A stretch of DNA of 64,000 bases from UBA3792 sp964426415 (GTDB lineage: Bacteria > Bacillota > Clostridia > Christensenellales > CAG-138): NCBI GenBank assembly GCA_964426415.1, contig CAYRQM010000002.1:1-64000 (forward strand), read 5' to 3'. The number at the start of each line of letters is the position of its first letter. Position 1 is the first letter of the stretch. Under the pieces are notes generated by a model that worked only from the letters and a program-made list of their open reading frames with translations, made no database searches and had not been told where the DNA came from. The position numbers were made by a program, and so were the translations under genes. This document shows positions 17,191 through 24,354 of this stretch, one piece after another.

Positions 17191-19092
17191 ATGAAGCGGT
17201 TCTTGTGCAAAATGCTATCCGTCCTGCTCTTGCTCGCGCTGACGTTGTCGGCTGCGGGCAATGTTGCAGTTGCGTCGCGCAGCTTGGGCGACTTGGACGG
17301 AGACGGCTACCTGACCGCATCGGACAGCGTGCTGCTCATGCGGCACTTGGTGGGCATTCGCTTTCTCGACGCCGAGGCGCGTCTGTGCGCGGATCTCGAT
17401 GGAAACGGCGTGCTGTCCGCCTATGACGCTTCGCTTTTGATGCGCCGCATCGTCAACGACGACGCAGCGTATCCCGACGCGGGCAGCCAATTTCGGCTCA
17501 TTGTCACGGGCGATCTTGCGGGCGCGGTTTGGAACAGCGGCGACACGCTCACCGACGGCATCGATTGCTCCATCCAAAACATCGCAACATACGTCTCCAA
17601 GGTGCGCGCCGAGGATGAAAACGTGCTGCTGCTGGACGCAGGCGGTTCGTTGTTTGGCAGCGCCATCACCGACGATTACACGACCTACACCACCAAAAAG
17701 ATTGGGCCCATGACCCATGCGTTTCAGTATCTTGGCTATGACGCCATCCTGCTGGGCGACGAGGTCTTGACCTACGATTCTGTATTGATGCGCAACGAGG
17801 TCAACGCACTGACCAAGTCGGGCGTAAAGGTGCTTGGCACCAACATCGTCAAACACTATCCCACCGTTTCTGACACGGCACTGACGCGCTGGAATGATTT
17901 GCTGCCCTATGCGGTGTTCGACGTGACGTGCCAAGACGGCACGGTTTTGCGGGTCGGCGTCGTCGGAATCTTGGGCGACACGCTTTCCGCGCCTTTGGAC
18001 GAGGCGGCGCTGGGCGACGCGTCCGCCTGCTACCGCCAAATCGAACAAACGCTGGACGAAGCGGAGCAATGCGACTACATCATCGCACTTTACCACGGCA
18101 ATATCGAATCGGACGAGGGGGTGCAAGGCACGTCGTCCGAATCCGTGCGTGCTTTTTTGACCCAAACGTCCGAGGTCGATCTGGTTCTTGCCGCCCATGG
18201 AACGGGCAGCGGGATGCGCTTTGCCGAGAATCGCGTGGGCGACAACATCCCCGTTGTGGCGCTTCCCGATTCGGCACAGCAAATTCTCGACTTGGTCGTT
18301 TCCGTGCGGCACGACGGCGGCGCGCCCTATTTCGACTGCAAGACCGTCGCCATGTCCGATTATGCGGCGGACGAAGCGCTGCATACCGCGCTTACGCCGT
18401 ATGCCAACGTGCTGGCGGAACGGTTGGATGCGCGGCTTTGCGAGGTTTCCGAGGCGCTCCACGGCACCACGCGCAACGAAACGGCAATGACCGACGTGAT
18501 GGAGCTGATCCACTGCGCACAGGTTTGGGCGGCGCAGCAATGGATTGCCGACAACGAGCTGGACTTGCCGCCGGATGTGCTGTCCATCGCGTATCCATAC
18601 ATTGCGACGGAAGGGCTTTCATCGGGCACACTGCGGTATCGCACGCTTTGCAGCAAAACAATGGAAACACCGTCCTATTCGCTGCTGTTGGTGCGCGGTT
18701 TAGAGCTTTCCGCTTGGCTGTACGACTACGCCAAGACGGTTTCCGACGCCGATACGGTCTATTCGCTGTATGGGCTCAACTATCTTCTGAACACCTCCAA
18801 TCCCAACGTCCTGCTGGGGTACCTTGAATACAGCTCCGGCGCGGTTGTCAATGAAGATGCGGTGTTTACGGTGCTCGTCGCCGAGGAGGGCGAGGCGGGC
18901 GCGCTGCTCAAGCCCTACTTGGACGAAACGTGGATGCCCTACGAAGATCGGGTGCTTTTGGGCTTTACGCTGCCCACGCCCACCGCGTTCGAGCCGCTGG
19001 AAGAATATGCGGCGGCAGATCTGCTTGCGGCATATTTGGAGTCAATCGGCACGCTGACCCTGCCGCACACCTATCATTGGTACATTCTCTGA
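17191..19092 (+). CDS. Secreted dockerin / 5'-nucleotidase-like protein with degenerate active site
   Basis: A 633-aa exported protein: signal peptide (about 1-29), dockerin-like module (33-92, repeats DLDGDGYLTASD and DLDGNGVLSAYD), a calcineurin-like phosphoesterase fold of the UshA/CpdB type, then a 5'-nucleotidase C-terminal domain (from about 410). The metal-binding motifs are lost: the usual D-x-H is Asp108-Leu-Ala110, the second Asp (GD) is Gly152, GNHEF reads GDEVL (Asp190, Glu191) and GHxH reads AHGT. It is therefore probably a non-catalytic binding protein. ATG 17191 has no SD and lies just after a terminator, so start and expression are uncertain. Confidence 0.75.
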   Translation: MKRFLCKMLSVLLLLALTLSAAGNVAVASRSLGDLDGDGYLTASDSVLLMRHLVGIRFLDAEARLCADLDGNGVLSAYDASLLMRRIVNDDAAYPDAGSQFRLIVTGDLAGAVWNSGDTLTDGIDCSIQNIATYVSKVRAEDENVLLLDAGGSLFGSAITDDYTTYTTKKIGPMTHAFQYLGYDAILLGDEVLTYDSVLMRNEVNALTKSGVKVLGTNIVKHYPTVSDTALTRWNDLLPYAVFDVTCQDGTVLRVGVVGILGDTLSAPLDEAALGDASACYRQIEQTLDEAEQCDYIIALYHGNIESDEGVQGTSSESVRAFLTQTSEVDLVLAAHGTGSGMRFAENRVGDNIPVVALPDSAQQILDLVVSVRHDGGAPYFDCKTVAMSDYAADEALHTALTPYANVLAERLDARLCEVSEALHGTTRNETAMTDVMELIHCAQVWAAQQWIADNELDLPPDVLSIAYPYIATEGLSSGTLRYRTLCSKTMETPSYSLLLVRGLELSAWLYDYAKTVSDADTVYSLYGLNYLLNTSNPNVLLGYLEYSSGAVVNEDAVFTVLVAEEGEAGALLKPYLDETWMPYEDRVLLGFTLPTPTAFEPLEEYAAADLLAAYLESIGTLTLPHTYHWYIL

Positions 19093-19107
19093 TCCCCGAT
19101 TCCAAGT

Positions 19108-19132
19108 GCGGAGGCGACGGCCTCCGCTTTTT
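19108..19132 (+). terminator. Rho-independent terminator after the dockerin genes
   Basis: Perfect 8-bp stem GCGGAGGC/GCCTCCGC with GACG loop, then TTTTT. Confidence 0.92.
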
Positions 19133-19169
19133 GCTGCGTAAACGAACCATATTTGGCATATGCTTTCGT

Positions 19170-19445
19170 ATGAACAAGCGCAAACGAATCAACCTGCTGA
19201 AAGCGCTGGAGCTGCCGTTGGACTTGGACGCCGCGGCGGTGCAAATCACGCTGCACGGGCGCGCCGATCTTTTGGTGGAACAGCATCGCGGCATTCTGTG
19301 CTTGGAACGCGACGCAATCCGATTTTTGACGGCGCAGGGCGTGCTGTGCATCGAGGGCGAAACGCTCGAGCTGGAGGCGCTTGCAACGACGGAAGCGCGC
19401 ATCTCGGGGGCGATTACGGCGATCCGATTCGAGGACAAAAGTTGA
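19170..19445 (+). CDS. yqfC: Sporulation protein YqfC (YabP/YqfC family)
   Basis: A 91-aa protein, close to the family length of about 93. The short acidic/hydrophobic beta pattern (ITLHGRADLLVEQHRGIL) and position directly before yqfD identify it. In Bacillus the yqfCD pair is expressed in the mother cell under sigma-E; biochemical function is unknown. No SD precedes ATG 19170. CATATGCT, loosely resembling a sigma-E -10 box, ends 5 nt before the ATG, but no good -35 is seen. The stop overlaps the yqfD start. Confidence 0.85.
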   Translation: MNKRKRINLLKALELPLDLDAAAVQITLHGRADLLVEQHRGILCLERDAIRFLTAQGVLCIEGETLELEALATTEARISGAITAIRFEDKS

Positions 19446-20605
19446 TGTGGCAATTTCTATGCGGATATGTTATAATTCAAATTGATGGTTTGGCGCTCGG
19501 CCGATTTCTGCAAACATTGACGCAAAGCGGCATACGCGTGCGGCAAAGCAGGCGCACGGGCGACAGACAAATTTGCATCCGCTTGGCAGCACGCGATTTT
19601 GCACGGTTACATCGGTTCCATCGTGATTTTCGTGTGCGCATCCGCATCTTGGAAAAGCACGGGCTGCCGTTTCTCAAAAACCGCCTGCGACGGCGGTATT
19701 TCCTACTCATCGGGTTGCCGCTGATGCTGTTGCTGCTGTATTTGGCGTCGCAGCGCATCTGGTTCATCCGCTACGAAGGATTAGAGAGCATCGAGCAGGA
19801 AACGATCGAAACGCTGCTTGCCGAACATGGCCTTTCGGTGGGGCGCCGTCCCGAGGGCGCGGTGTTGATTACGGCGGCAAACGATTTGTCCGCACGGATC
19901 GAACGCGCCGCATGGGTCGAGCTGCATCGAGAGGGTGTGTTTCTCATCGTCACGGTGCAGGAGTCCAAGCTGCAGTCACCGTGGGTCGATTCCGCCATAC
20001 CTGCCGACGTTGTTGCCGACAAAAGCGGCGTCATCACCGCAGTGCAGCTCAAGCGCGGGCAAGCGCTGGTTGCGGTGGGACAGCGGGTGCAGGTTGGGGA
20101 CGTGCTGCTGTCGGGCACGGTCGTTTTCAAGGACAACGCGCCCTACACGACCCATGCAGACGGCGTCGTCAAGGCGGCAATCTCCTACGAGGCGCAGGAA
20201 ACGGTCGTGGACGCCGTCACCGACGAAGAAAAAGGCGCGCAAAGCGTCCCGTATCGGCGCGCATCGTTCGACGGCGTCACGCTGTTTGCAAGCCGCATCC
20301 CGTTCGAGCGTTACGTCGTCGAGATTGCCCACACCACGTCCTGCTCCGACGTATTCGTCCCTTTGCAGGTCGAAACGGGAACGGTTACAGAGCTGGTGCG
20401 CGTCACCCGCAGCCTGTCCGCCGACGAAGCGGATGAGCTGGCGCTGATGAAGGCGGAAACGACGGCGCTACAAAGCGTTCCGAAGGACGCCGCCATTCTC
20501 AACGTCTATCGCACCATCCGCACCTACGGTTCGGAACGCGTCGCCGTGTGCGTCATCACGGCGGAAGAAACCATTGGAATCACAAAGGAGTATCCCTATG
20601 AGTGA
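19445..20605 (+). CDS. yqfD: Sporulation protein YqfD
   Basis: A 386-aa membrane protein matching YqfD in length and layout: an N-terminal basic cytoplasmic part of about 80 residues, one membrane helix (about 87-102) and a long extracytoplasmic domain. YqfD is needed for efficient sporulation in Bacillus; its mechanism is unclear. The ATG overlaps the yqfC stop by one base (TGATG) and its own end overlaps phoH by 8 nt, forming a tightly coupled operon. Confidence 0.88.
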   Translation: MWQFLCGYVIIQIDGLALGRFLQTLTQSGIRVRQSRRTGDRQICIRLAARDFARLHRFHRDFRVRIRILEKHGLPFLKNRLRRRYFLLIGLPLMLLLLYLASQRIWFIRYEGLESIEQETIETLLAEHGLSVGRRPEGAVLITAANDLSARIERAAWVELHREGVFLIVTVQESKLQSPWVDSAIPADVVADKSGVITAVQLKRGQALVAVGQRVQVGDVLLSGTVVFKDNAPYTTHADGVVKAAISYEAQETVVDAVTDEEKGAQSVPYRRASFDGVTLFASRIPFERYVVEIAHTTSCSDVFVPLQVETGTVTELVRVTRSLSADEADELALMKAETTALQSVPKDAAILNVYRTIRTYGSERVAVCVITAEETIGITKEYPYE

Positions 20606-21599
20606 AGAACGCACCGAAGACCGCGCCACAGCGCGCATCACGCTGGAGTCGTTGGACGATTCCATCGGCGTGTTTGGGGTCTTTTATGAGAATATCGGCA
20701 TCTTCGAGGAGGAGACGGGCGTCAAGCTGCGCATCCACAACGACGGCATCGGCATGGAGGGGACGCAGGAGCAAGTCGCCCTTTGCAACACGGTGCTGCA
20801 AAAGCTGTTGGACATGCAGCGGCGCGGCGAGCCGATCAATCGCAGCCGCATCCGCTATGCCATCGACTTGGCGAAGGAGGGCAACGCAGACCTCATTTCC
20901 GACATCATGGGCGACGTGGTCGCGCTGACCAACCTTGGCAAGCAAATCAAGTGCAAAACGCTTGGGCAGAAAAAATACATCGCGGCGCTGAAGGAACACG
21001 AGCTGGTGTTCGGCGTCGGACCTGCCGGCACGGGCAAAACGTATCTGGCGGTGGCGATGGCGGTGCTGGCGTTCAAAAACAAAGACGTCGAGCGCATCAT
21101 CCTCACGCGGCCCGCGGTGGAAGCGGGCGAGAAGCTGGGCTTTTTGCCGGGCGACCTGCAAAACAAGGTCGATCCGTATCTGCGCCCGCTCTACGACGCG
21201 CTGCAGGAGTTTTTCGGGCTGGAAACCTACAAACAGCTCATGGAGCGCGGCGCCATCGAGGTTGCGCCGTTGGCATATATGCGCGGCAGGACGTTGAGCC
21301 ATGCGTTCATCATCTTGGACGAGGCGCAAAACTGCTCCATGGAGCAAATGAAAATGTTCCTCACCCGCTTTGGCGAGGGCAGCCGCGTGGTCGTCACGGG
21401 CGACGTGACCCAAATCGACCTGCCCAAAGAAAAAACCAGCGGGCTGGTGCACGCGGTGCGCATCTTGGAGGGCGTCGAGGGCGTTTCCATCGTGCGGCTC
21501 ACCAGCAAAGACGTGGTGCGCCACGATCTGGTCACGCGCATCATCAAAGCGTATGAGCGCAGCGAGCATCACCGCGAGGAGGCGACGAGCCGTGGTTGA
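20598..21599 (+). CDS. phoH: PhoH-like ATPase
   Basis: A 333-aa protein with an N-terminal KH-like region and a P-loop ATPase domain: Walker A GPAGTGKT at 141-148 and a Walker B-type IILDEAQN. PhoH proteins are predicted RNA-associated ATPases or helicases, often encoded with ybeY. ATG 20598 lies 7 nt after AAAGGAG, which is inside the end of yqfD. The end overlaps ybeY. Confidence 0.93.
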   Translation: MSEERTEDRATARITLESLDDSIGVFGVFYENIGIFEEETGVKLRIHNDGIGMEGTQEQVALCNTVLQKLLDMQRRGEPINRSRIRYAIDLAKEGNADLISDIMGDVVALTNLGKQIKCKTLGQKKYIAALKEHELVFGVGPAGTGKTYLAVAMAVLAFKNKDVERIILTRPAVEAGEKLGFLPGDLQNKVDPYLRPLYDALQEFFGLETYKQLMERGAIEVAPLAYMRGRTLSHAFIILDEAQNCSMEQMKMFLTRFGEGSRVVVTGDVTQIDLPKEKTSGLVHAVRILEGVEGVSIVRLTSKDVVRHDLVTRIIKAYERSEHHREEATSRG

Positions 21600-22029
21600 T
21601 TTACTTGCAAATGCCGTTACGCTGACGGCGGACGAGCAGGCATGCATACGGGCGGCGGCGGAAGCGGCGTTGTCCTATGAGGGCAAAACGGGCGATCTGT
21701 CCATCTTGGTCGATTCGCCCGAACGCATCCAAGCCCTCAACCGCGATTTTCGTCATGTAGACCGCGTGACCGACGTGCTGACATTTCCCGCATGGGAGGG
21801 CGACGACCCGCTTTCGGCGGACGGCTACTTGGGCGACATCATGATTTGCTACGCACGCGCAGCGGAGCAGGCAACGGACTATGGGCATTCGCTTGCCCGT
21901 GAGTTATCCTTTTTGACGGTACATGGCGTGCTGCACCTGTTGGGGTACGACCACATGACCGAAGAGGAAGAACGCGCAATGCGCGCAAGACAAACTGCAA
22001 TATTAGAAGGGATGGGACTGGGAAGATGA
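21592..22029 (+). CDS. ybeY: Endoribonuclease YbeY
   Basis: A 145-aa metal-dependent RNase involved in 16S rRNA 3'-end maturation and ribosome quality control. The zinc motif H-x3-H-x5-H is seen in HGVLHLLGYDH (His111, His115, His121). I chose GTG 21592, with GAGGAGG 9 nt upstream; it overlaps the phoH end by 8 nt. In many Firmicutes dgkA lies between ybeY and cdd; here it is absent and ybeY overlaps cdd (ATGA). Confidence 0.95.
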   Translation: MVDLLANAVTLTADEQACIRAAAEAALSYEGKTGDLSILVDSPERIQALNRDFRHVDRVTDVLTFPAWEGDDPLSADGYLGDIMICYARAAEQATDYGHSLARELSFLTVHGVLHLLGYDHMTEEEERAMRARQTAILEGMGLGR

Positions 22030-22436
22030 TCGACAAAATCAAACAAACAGAGCTGTTGCACCTCGCAAAGGAAGCGCGTGGCCATTCGTACAGCCCGTAT
22101 TCGCATTACGCCGTGGGCGCGGCGCTGCTGACAAAGGACGGCAAGATCTACCAAGGCTGCAACATCGAAAACGCATCCTTCACACCGACGATCTGTGCTG
22201 AGCGCACCGCGTTTTTCAAGGCGCTGTTCGACGGCGTGCGCGCGTTCGAGGCGATTGCGGTCATCGGCACGGGCACGGAGCCTGCCTATCCCTGCGGCGT
22301 TTGCAGACAGGTCATGGCAGAGTTTTGCGAGAAAGATTTTCTCATCATCAGCGCCAACGTCGATCTTTCCAAGGTCGATCCCCGCACGCTTGCCGACCTG
22401 CTGCCCTGTTCGTTTGGGCCAAAGGATCTTGCATGA
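22026..22436 (+). CDS. cdd: Cytidine deaminase
   Basis: A 136-aa tetrameric-type cytidine deaminase for pyrimidine salvage (cytidine to uridine). Zinc ligands and catalytic Glu are visible: C57-A-E59 and PCGVC (Cys90, Cys93). Overlaps ybeY and era by ATGA junctions. Confidence 0.96.
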   Translation: MIDKIKQTELLHLAKEARGHSYSPYSHYAVGAALLTKDGKIYQGCNIENASFTPTICAERTAFFKALFDGVRAFEAIAVIGTGTEPAYPCGVCRQVMAEFCEKDFLIISANVDLSKVDPRTLADLLPCSFGPKDLA

Positions 22437-23335
22437 ACGAGACAGGGTATCAAAGCGGCTTCTTTAGCATCATCGGCTGTCCCAACGTGGGCAAATCCAC
22501 GCTGCTCAATCGGCTTGTCGGACAAAAAATCGCCATCGTGACCGACCGCGCCCAAACCACGCGCAACCGCATCACGGGCGTATTGACGCGCAGCGGCTAC
22601 CAAATGATTTTCTTGGATACGCCGGGCATGACCACACCCAAGAATCGCCTTGGCGCGTATATGCAAAAGGTGGCGGAGGAGTCCACCGCCGACACGGACG
22701 CCATCCTGTTTATGGTCGACGCCCTCAACGGCGTGCGGGAACGCGACGTCGCCATCATGGACAGGCTCAAGTCTGCCCGTTCGCCCGTACTTGTGCTCAT
22801 CAACAAGAGCGAATCCGCAAGCGCGGCACAGATGCAGCAGGCGCGGGAAGCCATCGCGGCGGGCGGCACGTTCGCCCACGTTTTGGCAATCTCCGCTCGT
22901 GACGGGACAGGTGTGGACGAGCTGGAAACGCTGCTGAAAGGCTTTTTGACCGAAGGCCCGCAGTATTTTCCCGACGATATGGTCACCGACCAACCCGAGC
23001 GCGTGATCTGTGCCGAGATGATCCGCGAAAAAACGCTTCTGCTGCTGCGCGACGAAGTGCCGCATGGCATCGGCGTAGGAATCGACCGCATGGAGCTGCG
23101 TCCCGAGGGCGATCTGATGGACGTGTGGGCGACGATCTATTGCGAACGGGACAGCCACAAGGGAATCCTCATCGGCAAGGGCGGCAAAATGCTCAAACGC
23201 ATCGGCATCGAAGCGCGCAAGGACATCGAGTGGCTGCTTGGCGTGCGGGTCAATCTGCAGCTTTGGATCAAAGTCAAAGAGGATTGGCGCAATCGGCAGC
23301 AAATGCTCAACGAGCTTGGCTACCGCGACGAGTAA
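22433..23335 (+). CDS. era: GTPase Era
   Basis: A 300-aa GTPase that assists 30S assembly by binding the 16S rRNA 3' end. G1 is GCPNVGKS (15-22), G3 is DTPG (62-65), and a C-terminal KH domain carries GKGG. The G4 motif reads NKSE (124-127) rather than NKxD, so the Asp that normally reads guanine is a Glu. ATG 22433 overlaps the cdd stop. The position before yqzL-recO is conserved in Firmicutes. Confidence 0.96.
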   Translation: MNETGYQSGFFSIIGCPNVGKSTLLNRLVGQKIAIVTDRAQTTRNRITGVLTRSGYQMIFLDTPGMTTPKNRLGAYMQKVAEESTADTDAILFMVDALNGVRERDVAIMDRLKSARSPVLVLINKSESASAAQMQQAREAIAAGGTFAHVLAISARDGTGVDELETLLKGFLTEGPQYFPDDMVTDQPERVICAEMIREKTLLLLRDEVPHGIGVGIDRMELRPEGDLMDVWATIYCERDSHKGILIGKGGKMLKRIGIEARKDIEWLLGVRVNLQLWIKVKEDWRNRQQMLNELGYRDE

Positions 23336-23386
23336 CGCACAAGATTTGCCATGTGCGCAGCGGATGGTTTCGGGCAAACTATTGTC

Positions 23387-23530
23387 ATGAAGCAGTTCGA
23401 TCCAATCCAAGCCGCATGGCAGCAGTTTCTTTTATCAGGCAGGGCAGAGGACTACCTTGCCTATCGAGCCGCGAGGGAAGATGCCCACAGTATGCACCAA
23501 CGCAATCGTGACGGGGTACACGGACTATAA
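23387..23530 (+). CDS. yqzL: YqzL-like small protein
   Basis: A 47-aa open frame between era and recO, starting ATG 23387 and overlapping recO by 50 nt. Its pattern (W-x2-F-x2-SG-x5-YL-x-YR) and exact position match the small YqzL proteins encoded between era and recO in Bacillus. Function unknown. The SD is weak, and the second half is constrained by the overlap with recO, so translation is likely but not certain. Confidence 0.65.
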   Translation: MKQFDPIQAAWQQFLLSGRAEDYLAYRAAREDAHSMHQRNRDGVHGL

Positions 23531-24215
23531 AGAAAACGACCGCATCCTGACGCTGTTCACCTTGGAACACGGCAGGGTCGACTGCAAGGCGCGCAACTGC
23601 CGCAAGCCCACCGCGCCGCTGCTTTCGTGCGCACAGCCGTTCGTGTACGGCGAATTTGAGTTGTATATGGGCAACGAGCGGGCGACCGTCAACGGCTGCG
23701 ACGTCAAAGAGAGCTTTTATCCCATTCGAGAGGATGTAGACCGCTTTCTCATCGCCTCCGCCGTGACGCAGCTTTGCGGCAACGCCATCGAGCACGACGC
23801 GCCCAATCCGCCGCTGTTTTCGCTGCTGTACCACACGCTTTCCTATTTGGCTTACGGCGATTGCGTCCCGCAGGATTTGCTGTGCGGGTTTCTGATTCGC
23901 TATCTGGATCGGCTGGGCTATTGCCCGTCGCTGACCGCCTGCGCTTCGTGCCATCGGGACGTGCGCAGCGATGCGGTGCTGTATTTTGTGCCGCGTGCGG
24001 GCGGCGTCGTGTGCGCCGCGTGTCCCCACGGTACCAAGCCCGTTTCCCGTCTTGCCCTTGAGGCGATGCGACGGATGCTGCTTTTAGAGGATGAGGAGCT
24101 GCAAAAGATTGTGCTCAAGGAACCGCTGCGGGCAGAGCTTTTGGCGCTGTTGACGGCAACAATCGAGGAAGTCTTGGGCGACGACCGCGCTGTGCGGACG
24201 CTGCACCAGCTTTGA
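23481..24215 (+). CDS. recO: DNA repair protein RecO
   Basis: A 244-aa recombination mediator that loads RecA with RecR and anneals single strands. It has an N-terminal OB fold (about 1-80) and a helical C-terminal part with a zinc-finger-like Cys set (CASCH... CAAC). ATG 23481 has GAGGGA immediately upstream. Confidence 0.93.
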   Translation: MPTVCTNAIVTGYTDYKENDRILTLFTLEHGRVDCKARNCRKPTAPLLSCAQPFVYGEFELYMGNERATVNGCDVKESFYPIREDVDRFLIASAVTQLCGNAIEHDAPNPPLFSLLYHTLSYLAYGDCVPQDLLCGFLIRYLDRLGYCPSLTACASCHRDVRSDAVLYFVPRAGGVVCAACPHGTKPVSRLALEAMRRMLLLEDEELQKIVLKEPLRAELLALLTATIEEVLGDDRAVRTLHQL

Positions 24216-24294
24216 AACGGCGGGCGCACTGCACACGGTTCGGCATATCAATCATATATATTCCTAAAACGGGGTGGATTCGATGGTTTTGCCC

Positions 24295-24323
24295 TTGCAA
24301 CGGGGCAATTATTCTGCTATAAT
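24295..24323 (+). promoter_or_regulatory. Sigma-A promoter of ppdK
   Basis: TTGCAA, a 17-nt spacer and a perfect TATAAT, 31 nt before the GTG start. Confidence 0.85.
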
Positions 24324-24354
24324 AAATCGTTACAAAAATTAGGAGGATGATACA

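Noticed and set aside
19146..19169. Sigma-E promoter before yqfC
   Set aside because: CATATGCT resembles a -10 box, but no acceptable -35 at 13-15 nt is present; noted only under the gene.
24289..24310. Terminator after recO (TTGCCC/GGGCAA)
   Set aside because: The short stem lies within the -35 box and spacer of the strong ppdK promoter and has no proper T-run.
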